DNA from: an uncultured Patescibacteria group bacterium
GTDB taxonomy: Bacteria > Patescibacteriota > JACMRA01
Direction of reading: 5' to 3'
Assembly: GCA_938041505.1 (NCBI GenBank)
Contig: CALITC010000009.1
Location: 1 to 44,035 of the forward strand
DNA: 44,035 nucleotides
A model generated the notes under the pieces. The model was given only the letters and a program-made list of their open reading frames with translations. It ran no database searches and was not told the DNA's origin. Made by a program: the position numbers and the translations under genes. Every line of letters begins with the position of its first letter. Position 1 is the first letter of the stretch. Below, piece by piece: positions 22,324 to 34,400 of this stretch.

Positions 22324-22932
22324 TTAGTAATTTCGTAAAGTACCGTCATCATATGTACGACACTGCCCTACTGGAACTGATCCAAGATTAACTATTCCGC
22401 CTAAATCAATAGTGCGCCCGCCAGTATGAATGACATGAATTGCAAATTGCACTGGTGCGTTATTTGCACTACTTGTCAGTAGCCAATAACCTCTTTGTTT
22501 ATACCATCGACGATCTCCAGATCTGGAATTATACTTAGAAGCACCTAAAGAGCGCCAATTATAGTTTGTGGTATAAGCAAGTGGAACACTCTTTACATTG
22601 TAACCTGTAACATAAGAAGATTTCATTTTGAATTCAACTCTTCTCACGCAATTTGATCGGGAACCAGCTTCGGCAATAACTCGAATCTGCATCACTGATG
22701 CATGGTTACAAAAGCGAACATACTTAATCTCACCAAAGATACCATCTCTTTCTTGGTAATTCCTAGAAGCGCTTGCTCCTGAAATCGGCAATTGAGATAG
22801 TAAGACTCCCAACATAAGCGCACTCGAAATAGCCAGTTTTTTTGGAATCAGCTTAGAAGCTATCTTAAGCGTCGGGCTTTTAGATAACTCAAAGAAATTA
22901 TTGAGCATAATAAATAACTCCATATATATCAT
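22324..22932 (-). CDS. Secreted protein of unknown function, 202 aa
   Basis: The N-terminus has a long basic region and a hydrophobic core (about 33-50, LAISSALMLGVLLSQLP) ending in SGASAS, a Sec signal peptide. The mature part, about 150 residues, looks beta-rich with many Tyr, Arg, Ser and Gly, and has three cysteines (RFCNHA, SNCVRR, GQCRTY). No domain is recognised. Possible starts are 22932, 22923 and 22908. The promoter region holds a perfect palindrome over the -10 box, so a repressor probably controls the gene. It is monocistronic, with its own terminator. It could be an exported surface or host-contact protein. Confidence 0.6.
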   Translation of the reverse strand: MIYMELFIMLNNFFELSKSPTLKIASKLIPKKLAISSALMLGVLLSQLPISGASASRNYQERDGIFGEIKYVRFCNHASVMQIRVIAEAGSRSNCVRRVEFKMKSSYVTGYNVKSVPLAYTTNYNWRSLGASKYNSRSGDRRWYKQRGYWLLTSSANNAPVQFAIHVIHTGGRTIDLGGIVNLGSVPVGQCRTYDDGTLRNY

Positions 22933-22960
22933 TAAATAGAATCAAGTACAAAATAAGTCA

Positions 22961-22982
22961 CTGCCAGTATAATTACTGGCAG
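22961..22982 (-). promoter_or_regulatory. Perfect palindrome over the -10 box, candidate operator
   Basis: CTGCCAGTA (22961-22969) and TACTGGCAG (22974-22982) are perfect inverted arms around TAAT. On the minus strand TATACT at 22966-22971 serves as a -10 box for the secreted protein gene. There is no T-run on either side, so it is not a terminator. A dimeric repressor bound here would block the promoter. Confidence 0.5.
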
Positions 22983-23051
22983 CAAAATGAATAATACTTC
23001 GATAACTTAGTAGTAAGTTTACCTATTTTTTACATAATATCAAGTATAATT

Positions 23052-23080
23052 TTGACATCTGTATGATTACTTGGTAATCT
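23052..23080 (+). promoter_or_regulatory. Candidate promoter of the SanA-like gene
   Basis: TTGACA at 23052-23057, a 17-bp spacer and the weak box TAATCT at 23075-23080. An alternative -10, TATGAT at 23062-23067, has no good -35. Either gives a very short or no leader before the GTG at 23089. Confidence 0.35.
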
Positions 23081-23088
23081 TTAGCAAC

Positions 23089-23688
23089 GTGTCCAAAAGA
23101 TATACCATCCTTGCAATAGCAGTCTTCGCTCTCCTTCCTTTATTGGGGTTTAACTTGGCGTTATTAAGCAAACCAGATTCCATGCCTCAAACAGCAATGG
23201 TCTTCGGTGCGGGAATTTTGGACGAAAACACCCCTACAGCCGTTCTCAAGAACCGATTAAACAAAGCTATTGAGCTATACGAAGATGGAGATATTGAAAC
23301 AATCTTAGTCACTGGAGATAATCGCGAAGAAAGTCACAACGAACCCCAAGCCATGAAAACATACCTGTTAGAACAAGGAATTCCCGAAGAAAACATTGTA
23401 CAAGATTTTGCAGGACGCCGGACTATAGAGAGCTGTTGGCGAGCAAAGAATGTATTTGGTGGTAGTGGCGTCTACACCATCACTCAAAATTTCCACTTGG
23501 CAAGAGCAACCTACCTCTGTAGATCTTTTGGCTTGGATGTAGTACCTCTAGAAGCCAAAAACGCTAGCTATCAAGGGGGGTTTAACGGATATATTCGCGA
23601 AATACCTGCATCTTGGGCTGCCTTAATCGAAAGCTTTAATTATAAGTCAGCCACAACAGGAGACGGCACCGAACCCCAAATTAATTAG
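23089..23688 (+). CDS. SanA/YdcF-like DUF218 membrane-anchored protein
   Basis: About 199 residues: an N-terminal anchor helix (SKRYTILAIAVFALLPLLGF) and one DUF218 domain outside the membrane. Motifs are TAMVFGAGILDENTP, the VLKNRLNKAIELYEDG helix, ILVTGDNREES, the NEPQAMKTYLLEQGIP helix, VQDFAGRRTIESCWRAK and ITQNFHLARATYLC, which match SanA-like members closely. Such proteins affect envelope integrity, and their chemistry is still poorly defined. The ORF can be extended to TTG 23071, but GTG 23089 gives a normal anchor start (MSKRY) and fits a near-leaderless mRNA. It is plus strand among minus-strand neighbours. No clear terminator of its own follows. Confidence 0.8.
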   Translation: MSKRYTILAIAVFALLPLLGFNLALLSKPDSMPQTAMVFGAGILDENTPTAVLKNRLNKAIELYEDGDIETILVTGDNREESHNEPQAMKTYLLEQGIPEENIVQDFAGRRTIESCWRAKNVFGGSGVYTITQNFHLARATYLCRSFGLDVVPLEAKNASYQGGFNGYIREIPASWAALIESFNYKSATTGDGTEPQIN

Positions 23689-23801
23689 TGAATAATTCAA
23701 ACAAAAAGCAAGATAAATAAAAGTTCATTTACAACCTCCTCAGTAAAACCCAACTTAATATCAAGGAAAAGCTATCTAATTCAAACATCAGTAAAGTTTT
23801 C

Positions 23802-23820
23802 AAAAACCCTGCGCAGGGGC
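23802..23820 (-). terminator. Likely terminator of nusG
   Basis: On the minus strand CCCT-GCGC-AGGG (23818 to 23807) is followed by TTTTTG, about 35 bases after the nusG stop. The stem is short but GC-rich. Confidence 0.45.
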
Positions 23821-23852
23821 AGAGTATTAAAAATGAGGGTTGAGGAAAAGAT

Positions 23853-24476
23853 TTAGTTAATAACCTTGCGTACCTCTAGGACATCAAGCTCAACTCGAGT
23901 TTCTCTATCGAAGATAGACAAGAGCACATCAATGCGGTTGTTTGGAGCATCTACGCCACACACCTTACCTTGCATATCTTTGAAAGGACCGTCAATAACC
24001 TTAACAAGGTTACCAATAGAGTAATCGATATTACTGACAGATTCGATAGTCTGAGAATCCTTGAACAGTTGCTCCTTAAGCCGATCGACATACCCCTCCT
24101 CTAGAGGCACCGCGTAATCACCAGTTCCAGCTATCTTCGAAATATACTGCGTGTTTTGAATCAAGTATCCGATTTCTTTGTCGAGAACAGTATGTACATA
24201 AATATAACCAGGGTAGACTTTCTCTTCTTTTTCCTTTTTATCGCCTTTAGCATTGGTCTTAACAACTGTCTTAGTTGGAATAAAAATTTCTAAAATTTTC
24301 TTTTGTAAGCTCAGGTTGGAAATTTTCTGCTCCAAAGTCTTTCGCACAGCATCTTCAAAGCCAACATATGTCTGGACAATATACCAGTGCGGCTTATTAT
24401 CGTCCATTACTGTCTTTATCTCATGGACTGCGTGTTTATCTTTCTTGTTTTGAGCGGCATTAGAATTGGAAGCCAT
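23853..24476 (-). CDS. nusG: Transcription termination/antitermination protein NusG
   Basis: 207 residues. The NGN domain spans about 28-140 (HWYIVQTYVGFEDAVRKTL at its start, then IFIPTK, and KVYPGYIYVHT, a family hallmark). The KOW domain (about 150-207) includes GNLVKVIDGPFKDMQGKV. NusG binds RNA polymerase and links it to Rho or the ribosome. The N-terminal 27 residues are a polar extension. It follows secE on the same strand with a 163-base gap, the common secE-nusG order; that gap (24477-24639) contains the hairpin TTTTGC-GAAA-GCAAAA at 24588-24603 and no gene. The ATG has TATACA eight bases upstream and no Shine-Dalgarno site, so it may also be expressed alone. Confidence 0.95.
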   Translation of the reverse strand: MASNSNAAQNKKDKHAVHEIKTVMDDNKPHWYIVQTYVGFEDAVRKTLEQKISNLSLQKKILEIFIPTKTVVKTNAKGDKKEKEEKVYPGYIYVHTVLDKEIGYLIQNTQYISKIAGTGDYAVPLEEGYVDRLKEQLFKDSQTIESVSNIDYSIGNLVKVIDGPFKDMQGKVCGVDAPNNRIDVLLSIFDRETRVELDVLEVRKVIN

Positions 24477-24639
24477 AATAATATTGTATAAAATTTGATG
24501 AATTGTAGTGCTATACTTGCTTTTCGTAGTCCTTAGCGGGTCTTAATCACAAGGAGAAAACGAAATTGAGATTGAATGAAGTGTAGCTTTTGCGAAAGCA
24601 AAACTAAACAAAATGATATCTCTTACAAGGAAGTATACA

Positions 24640-25011
24640 CTAATTATCTCTAAATGTCAGGTCGTTTAGCAAATCTTGCGAACATCCAGATAAAATTTCA
24701 TTCCTTTCACCATCTCCTTGAGTGATTTCAGTTGTGCACCCTACAAACTTAAAGCCAGATGTAAATACGTTATCTACCAAACCTAAGAATAGCGAAATTG
24801 CCACTGTAAACATGACAATTACCGCAGACCAACGAGAGGTGTATTTCCATGTAGGCCACTCAACCTTCTTTAACTCTGCAACAGTAGATCTAAAAAAACC
24901 TGGTTTCTTTTCTTGCTTCTTGATAACTTCAGTAGATTTTTTAGTTTCTACGTTCTTTTTATCAATTTGTGCATCAACTATTGCATCTTTCTTACTACGA
25001 GATATTGCCAT
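24640..25011 (-). CDS. secE: Preprotein translocase subunit SecE, extended C-terminus
   Basis: 123 residues. The family signature is AELKKVEWPTWKYTSRWSAV (about 45-64), an amphipathic helix followed by one membrane helix (about 63-87). SecE clamps SecY in the membrane. The N-terminal 40 residues are charged and Lys-rich, and about 35 residues follow the membrane helix, with two cysteines (VGCTTE and SGCSQD) that would lie outside the membrane. Bacterial SecE usually ends shortly after the helix, so this tail is unusual. It is upstream of nusG on the same strand. Confidence 0.92.
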   Translation of the reverse strand: MAISRSKKDAIVDAQIDKKNVETKKSTEVIKKQEKKPGFFRSTVAELKKVEWPTWKYTSRWSAVIVMFTVAISLFLGLVDNVFTSGFKFVGCTTEITQGDGERNEILSGCSQDLLNDLTFRDN

Positions 25012-25292
25012 ATTCTAATATTAAATTATAATAAACGACCTAAGATTTATATATAGTTAAAAGTGATACAAAAAAGTTTTTTTGTCAAAGTAAGTCGGCG
25101 ATTGAGACCCTCATACTAGATTCACAAAGTGAATCGAACCGAAGGAGCTGGTATAAGCTGAACTTGTTCCCGCTACAATGAAAACAATTGAGCAACCTTT
25201 ACTTAGCACAAAACACCGAACCGAATGGGGCTCGACTTGATCAAGAACTATCTCGGTTTACAACTAAGCAGAAAGGGCAGCTAACCCTTACC
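25012..25292. other. Intergenic region upstream of secE, no gene
   Basis: I see no ORF of interest and no tRNA. It contains GATTCAC-AAA-GTGAATC (25119-25135), a perfect 7-bp hairpin without a T-run, and the self-complementary run around 25067-25086 (ACAAAAAA paired with TTTTTTGT). TTATAAT near 25027-25033 on the minus strand could be the secE -10 box. Confidence 0.4.
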
Positions 25293-25326
25293 AAAAAAAA
25301 TACCTTGGACAAACAAAAATCCAAGG
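25293..25326 (-). terminator. Intrinsic terminator of the giant gene
   Basis: CCTTGGA at 25303-25309 pairs with TCCAAGG at 25320-25326. On the minus strand the hairpin is followed by TATTTTTTTT. It lies about 90 bases after the stop of the giant gene. A second hairpin, ATTAGG with CCTAAT at about 25342-25358, lies between stop and terminator. Confidence 0.8.
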
Positions 25327-25417
25327 CATTCAAACACAAAACATTAGGGAATTCCTAATCCGGGTTAGTATACTTAAAGACGGATAATGAGCTTCAAGCA
25401 AGGTCCCCGGAAGTATT

Positions 25418-28400
25418 CTACGGCAACACCTGACAATCTCCAGAATGTTCAATTGGCGTGGTCGCGTCCTCCATCACCACCGCACATATCTGTGTGGCTC
25501 CAGCTGGCCTACTAGCAATTGGAATCTCATACTGAGTTGTATCAAAGTGCTCTAATCCTGTACTCGCTGCAGTTTCAGTATCCCAGTAGAACCGAATATG
25601 TCTTCCTGCTATTTCTGGGTTAAATCCTTGTGTTGAGAACGTTACTCGGTAGAAATCTCCATTGGTTGTGTCGTTGACCAATGTAGCGTTCGTGATTCTC
25701 ATAGTATAGCTACCGGTACCTGCGCCTAAGTTGCTCACTACAGTGTAATTACCCGCTGCCAAGTCAGTAAATTGATACTGTCCTGCACTTCCTGCGCTAA
25801 TCGCTCTATCGGCATCTCCAGAGAGTATAAAGTCAGTAGTCAGAAGTGGTGTTTCATTGTCTTCTAAGGTATTTGGATCTCCGTCCAAACCATCAGGCTG
25901 ATAGATTCCATCTCCGTTGACATCAATAAATGCGAATCCAGTGATTGATGCGTTGTTCGTCACCACATCTTGAGTTTGATAGAAGGCAAACGCTTGTTGC
26001 TGGTTGAGACCAAATTGATTGAAGGCATACACTGCTTCGTCTACCACCCCTAGACTCAATCCATCACCGCCTGGCCCGTGCACTCCACCTCGACGACGCG
26101 TTGTTATATGATCCTGCCCTGGTAAGTTAGCAAGCTTTCTGATCGTGTACGAAGCCGGAGATCCGTCTATCTCTGCTGGCAGTGCTTTCCAATTACACAC
26201 ATCACTTCCGGTATAACTTAGAGAGTTCAGGGTTCCAAGACTACCATAGTTCAGCCCACTACAATCAAGCACAATACCAGTGTTGTTGTTCACCAGTTCG
26301 TAATCTTGGTTCCCAACAACTTCGTCAAAATCTCCGTTACTGTAGCTACTAATCACCCCATCTCCGTTAAGATCCAAGACTGAATATGCTGCTAGTTCAT
26401 TGGTAAACACATAGGTGTAATTATTGGTGACATCTGTTCCAGTTGTTAGTACTTGTTTTCTTGATAAATTGAAGCTAAACGAACTATTCATGTCATCAAA
26501 ACAGCCAAACAAAGTCATACACTGAGGTTGAATAGTATTAATAATCGAATCTGTGGTTTCTACAAATGGAATATATGAGCCAGGGGTATTGGGGTCATCT
26601 TGGAATAACTTGTAGAAACCAGTCTCAATTCCAGTAAACGTATAGTTTCCGTTCACATCAGTCGGTGCATCAGCCGAGATAATCTGACCATTCGGTCCAT
26701 TAATCTTAACGGTAGCACCTACCAAGGCTTGTTCGTTATCGAAGGTTTCAGGATCACCAGGATTTCCTAAAATACCGTCATCCCCATTTACTTCAAACGT
26801 TTCATTGAGTGTACCTCTGTCGATAAATACATTTCCTTGAATACTGTTATCTGTCCGTGGTTCAAACGCCCACCGCACCCAGTTTTTACCTTGCGGTGCT
26901 AAAGTAAAGGTGTTTGTTAGCACTCCAGTCGAGTTGCTAGCCAAGATAAGAGTTGGATCGTTGATGGTGAGATCGATAGTGTAGGTTCCTGGTTTGAGTG
27001 TGCTATTGATAAAGTAACTGTCTCCTAAATTATTGATATCTACACATCTGTTAATTGCTGGTATACCACACGTTGGAGTAATATAATCTGTATTTATTAT
27101 TGTTTCATTCGGCTGACCTTTCTCATAAGTTAATACAACTGTGTAATCCCATGTTGCCACACCCTCACTCTCGATATTATTAATGGCAATCTCTCGTCCT
27201 CGAGCTGTTTCGTTAGGACTCTCTTCGATCACTCCATCCCCATTGTTATCTACGAATGCATCTGCTCCGATATACCCAATATATCCATACGTCATATCTC
27301 TATTAAGTAGTTCAGAAGTACCTCCCAACACAGTGATATATCCACCAGAAGAACAATTAGCACATTCAGTCCCAGTCGGCGGTGCGTTAATGACCACAGT
27401 ACTGTAAGATCCCTCTGGAATACCATGCCCTCCTGGAATCCAACTAAACTCACCATTTGCGTCGGTGATTTCTGTGGCTACCAATTCACCGCTACCATTC
27501 CGGATTTCAACGGTGTACCCCACTAGAATCTCATCGTTATCGAAATCTGTTACAAGCTGATCGTCTGCTCCGTCTACGTCGGCACCTCCGCCAACTCCAC
27601 GATTAACATAAACCTGTCCACTAATTTCAGTACCAAAAAGAGGGTTGAATCCGTATTTATACGTCGTCGACTGACCTACAGTTTGTGCGTGATTCTTAAC
27701 TAACTCTCCAGCCTGAATTTCGGTGTAATGCGGCGAAGATGTATTAGCATCAATCGGTTCAATATCTATCATTTCCACTTCATAATCTCCTGGAATTACA
27801 CCTGGAATACCTCCAAAAGCAACACCACTATAACCAATCGCAGGAACCGAATTAGACTTAACATTATACGGCACCACTCCAAGAATATCTCCCGTGACTG
27901 CGTCTCTAAGTTCAAAACTTCCATATACATTTGAAGTCGGAGTTGGTACGGACCCACACGATTGTAAGTAGCAAGAATTTTCATTACCTGATAGTGTTAA
28001 GTCTTGGTTTTGATCAATATATGGATATGCTTCCACCTCACCTGTATACAGCAATGCTTCGTCTTGCACTATAACACTACCTGGTGTCAGTGGTGTACGC
28101 AACACTGGATAGTTTGGCGCATTTGACGGATAATTATCGAAGAAGATCGAGTTAACTTCATACGCTGGAGCAATATGATCACACTCCTTAGCCCGTACAC
28201 CAGTGAGCGAGCTCTCATCAGTTACCGTACCTTGCCTCACAACCGCGTACTCTCCTGGTACTATTCCATAAAAGCCTCCACTGCCATCAGAAAATTGTAC
28301 ATTTGTATTATCAAACTTATAATCTCCATTCGCGTTTGTGACTGTTGTTGGCGGATTAGCATTCCACACGGCTAACGGTACAGGGTCTTGAAAACCGTTA

Positions 28401-31400
28401 TAACACTTAATTAATTCTAAAGTCACCCCGTCATACGCAAAGTCATTATCATAGTCGTAGTCGTAGCCACTAGTGTTAGCAGGGTCATCAGTCACTTCCG
28501 TTTTATCATCTCCGCCATCTTCGTCCAAACCGCCTGTATAAGGTGCGCTGCTACCATAGATTGGTCTATTGTGCCAAATCGTTCCTTCAATCTCAGACTC
28601 AGTTTGGTCAATTACCTGGTTAGAAAAAACTCGAGTCTCTATATCTGTCACCTCGGTACCAAGATATATAGTCCGCGTCCAGTTTGTCTCATCAGTCTGA
28701 TCGAAGAATGTTATAGGATACTCTCCACTTGACCCAAAGGCTCCATTGTTAGCTGTACCAAATGCATCACTTAACGACACGGTGTAATCTCGTGGAGGTA
28801 ACTCTTCAACACAAGGCGAACTACCGTTAATAGAATACGTACCTGCCGATTGTTGACCATTAAAGGAGTTGTAAGAAAGGCTGTAGCTTGCTCCTTCATT
28901 CGCAGTAATATCATAATCAACACCCATATCGTAGTTCCCATCTTCGTTTATATCGATATATAAGAACGGACAGATTCTTGCCGTAAATTGGAAGCTCATG
29001 TCTTGCTCGTACGCTTTGTTGTTGAGACCTGTACCAGCGTCGTTAGTTATCACCACTGGAATGACAGAAGGATTTGGCGTGATTGACTTAATACCCACCA
29101 AGCTATTGTTCGGCACTCGCACTTCATAGTCCCCTACTCCTAGTCTATCGAATGAATAGTTTCCTTCCGCATCTGACACCGTTGTATCTACTTCTTCGTA
29201 GAGTGTTGTGGATGTGTTGAGCTTAAAGAGTTTTACTGTCTGATCTACTACCGGCACATCATTATCAAACACCGTAAGTTCGAAGTTATCAGCTCCAGCA
29301 ATATCATAATTATTATTCTCATCACGATCCACATACAAGAAACCAAAGATTGCCCCAAGAGTAAAGTCTGGATTCTGCGTGAAACCGAAATCTTGTAAAA
29401 TATAGTCTTGGCTTACCGCCGTAATATCTTGGTAGAAATCATTCGGATCTGTACCCGACTGCATTACTTCATTAGTATTCCAATACTGACCTGGGAAATA
29501 AGTGTTTACGCCCTGCAACTCTACGCGGTAATCATCAGCAAATAGCCCAGTGAAACACTCCAAACCATTACCACTTAAAGTAACCGAGGTGTACGGATTT
29601 ACTAAGTCGCTACCTCGATACAGATTAACCACAATACCACTAAGCTGTGTTTCGGTCGTTGGGTCATACACTGCATTAAAGTCCAAATCTTCAAACGTGA
29701 CTTGTGGACAGATCGTCACATCCCCTGTGTACCCAAAGTCAAAATTCTGTGTTTGACCTGGACTCAAAGTAATTTGCTGCACTCCACCAGTGGTTGAGAG
29801 AGATCCAAGTGGCTTGTCTGTATCTGCTACATCTAGTGTGTACTGACCTGGCGCTACATTGGTAAAACAATTCGTTCCTCCAGTAATTGCAATTGCTGGA
29901 TAGTTAGTAGACCCTTGCAGTGTAGTTAATTCCACTATTGTTCCATCAGGAAGATATGTATCCAATCCTGCATCATATTGACCGTTGGAGTTAAAGTCTT
30001 CAAAGACATTGGCGGCACAGATTTGTCCATTTCCATTGTAACCAAATTCTGGTTCATACTTCTGACCAAATACTAAATTCGAGGTGGTATCAGGGTTGTC
30101 GTTAGGCGAGCCATTGGCAATTGAAGTGGTGATCGTGTAATCCGGATACGCACTAGACTCAATGATGTAGCTTTCTCCTACCTCGGTATATTGTGTATCA
30201 AAACAGTTTTCTCCTTGCGTACTAGTGATCGTCTCAAGTAATGATCCAAGATCATCTTTGAGTGTAACCGTAACCAAACCGAACCGGAATTCATTTCCAT
30301 CGAACACACCGTTCCCGTCGTCGTCTCTATACACCACAGGGCAGATTAGTGGTCTTCCATCATATCCGAATGGTGTATTTTCTGTATTCCCAGCGGTTGT
30401 AGTCACGTTAATCACCGTTCCTCCAGTCGTCGAAACCGTATTCTCTGGTCTTTCTTGAGATATAATGTACGATCCTTCCAGCAGCTCTGTGAAACAGTTA
30501 GTTCCGGCTGAGTTAGTAGTAAGTGAACCGATTGTTGTGTTCGAAGTATCTTTGAGTGTTGTCGCCACCCCTGTTAAAGTAGGCTCACTATCAAACGCTC
30601 CGTTTCTATCCAGATCCTGGAATGTGGGGGTTGGACAGATCGTCGTGTTCCCCTTGTATCCAAATGGTGTCTCAACCTGCACGCCAAATGCTTGGTTGAA
30701 GGTGTAATTAACCGCTGTTGATGTCAACACCCCTCCATTCGGTACATCTTGCTCCACAAAGAAATCATAATCCCCTCCTGTATCTCCAGTATCTACCGCA
30801 GCAAAACAGTTGCTACTGTTGGTAAGAATAGTTTCAAGTAAAGTTCCCGAATTATCTGTTCCTCGATAGAGTCTAGTATTCAAGTTCCCAATCTCATCCT
30901 CCCCATCTTGCCACACCCCATCTTGGTTGTAATCCGCGAAAGTTGGATTTGGACAAATCTCAGCGGTGTTTTCGTATCCGTAAGACTCATCGTAGATATT
31001 AGTTGTCGCACCATTTCCAGATCCTGGAGTTGCCGTCACTGTTCTAATCAGCGCCTGGACACCTGTAAGCTCAATATCTGAGACAGGGTTATCCGTTTGA
31101 ACCGTATATACTGCTTCCAGTAGTTCAGTGGCACACGTTTGCCCACCGGCATCACTCGTCGTTACACTCACTAAATTACCAAATTCATCTCTAACACGCC
31201 AACCAAATCCAGGCAGTGTAGCTTCAAGTCCATCTAAGACCGAATTAGCGTTGTTATCCATATATACAGAATTTAAACAAACATCCACAATACCTTTGAA
31301 CCCAAAGCTTACATTCTCATCTTGGTTTGGCAGTGGATCAATATTCACACTAAGACTTGTTGAAGTGGTTTCTACTGAGTTACTAGGAGCGGTGATATTG

Positions 31401-34400
31401 ACTTGGTAGTCTTCAGCCTCCGCTCCACTTACATCCTGGAAACAATTGAGTCCTTGATCGTCAGTTGTTAGACTTGCAATTGTGTTGGTCGTGTTGTTGT
31501 CTATCAAATCTACGTTCAGCCCTGCAATATATGGCTCATTAGTATTTCTAGTTCCGTCTTGATTGTAATCTCGGAATGGAAGTGGGCAAATATCTATCTC
31601 ATTCGGTAAGACATCAAACGTAGTTGCAATAGTGGTTAGCGGCCCAGTAGCTCCTTGCACAGTTGTTGTTACTTCGTGAGGACCTTCCGCGTCTGGAATC
31701 GGATCTACATAACACTCCCCATCAATCACATTTCCATTCTTCGTCAAAGGTGTGGAGAATCCTGGACCCGAGAATGTCATACTACAAGCCACCCCATCCA
31801 AAGGTAATCCATTACCGGTATCAACCAATCCGGTGGTGGTTGCGTCAAAATTATATCCTACATAGATAAGCTGGTTGTTAAACACTACTGTCCCTGAGTT
31901 AGTTGGTTGCCCTGGGTTGTTTGGATCTTCTTCGGCCTCCCCTGAAGGATCAAAGCTGAAGCCATTCCCCGCACTTGCCTCTGTAGCAAATTCCAAAGTC
32001 ACCGGTCGTTGTACCTTGTTCCCTACTTCAGTAAAGCCTGTTCCTGTAGGGCTCATACCTGTTGGGATATCCATCTCGATTACATAATCATCTGGGATCT
32101 GCGGCTGGAAACATAGCGAACCATCAGCTTGAATTGTTTCAATTGGTGTTGCTAGATCTGTAGCTAGATATAAGGTGACTGCTAGTGTGTTGCTTCCATC
32201 AATCAAACTCACATCGCTTCCTCCAAAAACTCCATCCTCATCCACATCATTAAATATTGGGTGTGGACAAATATTCTCATTTCCGTTGAAACCAAATGCT
32301 CTGTTCTCAGTGCCACCTGCAGCTAAGTTAATCGTGAAGAAATTGTTTCCTCCTGTTGGCAAAGTCTGTGTTCCGCCAGGGCCACCTGTTAAAATTTCTA
32401 GTGTGTACGTTCCATCAAAGAGGGCTCCGAAACATTGGTAGCCTGTATCTACGCTAGTCTTAGTGTCAATTGTTGCCCCTGAGTTATCTTTGAGCCGCAA
32501 ACTACTTCCGGCAAATAATAGCTCGCTTCCATCATAACTTTGATCGCTCGTATCATCTCTAAATACCAATCCACAAATACTTGCATTGTTCAAAGCTTTG
32601 ACTTCTGTTGGAGTAGCCCCTGTCTCAAATTCTTGCCCTGCTACCGTCACTCGAGAAATCATTGTTGCAGTTCCTAGGTTACCTTGTGCGCTCATTGGTG
32701 TAGTACAGTACCCGCCATTCGTCGTCCCAGTAACTATCTCTGGAGTCTGCCCGCTCACCGTGAGCTCATTTTCACATGGCAAACCATTCGCTAAATTTGT
32801 TGTTCCGTTATGCTGTTGAAGATATGGAGAGGTAAGTGTCGGTGCTTGTCCCAGTACAATTGGGTCTGGATTAGAAGTCGTAGCTCCTGGGATAAATCCA
32901 CCTGTCAAATCAATATTATAGAGTCTATCAAAAGTTGTACTTGGTGTAGTAAGGGTTCCAGAATCTCCAAGAATATTGAGTACAAAGCTATACTCACCTT
33001 CCACCTCACTGCCGCCTTCCAAAAGCCCTGCCTGTGGAATCACAACCTGACATTCACCATTAGCTGCCACTGTAGAATTAAAGGTAAATGTGGTAGTATT
33101 AGGATTAGTGACCACAAACTCACAAGTTGCATTTTCAAGTGCACCATCTGTAATGGAATCTAATAATCCGTTGACTGTAAGAGTTACGTTTTCATTCAAG
33201 AAGGCAGGGTCTGGTGAATTCGATTGAGTGCTAAACTCTGCCTTTCCAGCATTAGCTGAGTCTTCCTTGGCTACATCACTTGGTGAACCAACGAGCGGGA
33301 ATGTATCCTGTCCACTTAAGAATGAATGAGTGACTCCATCTACCACTAGATTTACTTGTGAAACTACATCCACTGACGCTCCTGTGAGGGTACTTGCTGG
33401 TACTTCAAATTGACATTGGCCAGTGCTATTAATTGTTGAGCTATACAACTCGAATCCGGCGTTATCGGTAACTTGAATCAAACAAGCAGTTCCTTCGTCA
33501 ATCGGTGTTACACCATCGTATTTGTAAACAATCGGTGAAGTAAGAGTGTTAACCTCATCTCCAACCAAAGGGTCTTTGTCAGTAGTATTTGCTCCACCAT
33601 ATATAATACTTCCTGTTAAATCAATATCAAAAGCTCTATCAAATGGTACTGGATCGGTAATCAGCGTACCTGTATCTCCTGCAATCTCTACTGTGACATT
33701 ATATGTACCAGCGACTGTAGGCAGTTCAAATTCTGTAAAGTTATAGCTACACTCACCTCCCACCATATTCGCGCTGGTGAAGGTTTGATCGAAGCTACTT
33801 GGTCCTGTGATGCGGAATAAACATGGTAAGCCGTTTAACTCTTGATCGTTACCGCTATCTACATACCCTGTAGAAGTAATTGTCGTTGTCTGGCCGATGA
33901 TTTGTACTGCAGCTGGACTTAAGGTTGCGTATTGCGGCTTGGTCTCGTTTGGGGTGATTTGGGCTTTAGCTAGATTAGAACCTTGAGGAGCTACGGTGAA
34001 TTGCAATGTTACACTCTCTGCTGTGGCCGCTACATCTGTACCTGTTACAGTAATAGTAGCATCGTAAACACCAGTTGCTGTTGGCGCAGTAAAACTTGAT
34101 GGCATCACACACACTCCATCAACCACATTACCTCCGGTGATTGTTTCATTATAGTTACCGCTATCTCCAGTGACTGTAATATCACACAACACATCATCGT
34201 AATAGCCATCTCGAATTGGATTACCGTGCACATTTAAAATATTTTCAATCTGCAAATCATACGTTACATTAGCTTGAACTGGAAATGGATCTGAAGCAAA
34301 CGTTGCCGACGCTAGCCCAGCTTCTGGAATCTGATGCTCGTAGATTGTTCCGTCTATATTTACTGCATCAAACCCATTAATTCCACCTGAGGATTCCGAA

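Noticed and set aside
25119-25150. tRNA-like T-arm (GGTTCGATTC on the minus strand) upstream of secE, where tRNA-Trp often lies
   Set aside because: The flanking bases do not form the five-pair T stem and no anticodon arm or acceptor stem can be drawn.
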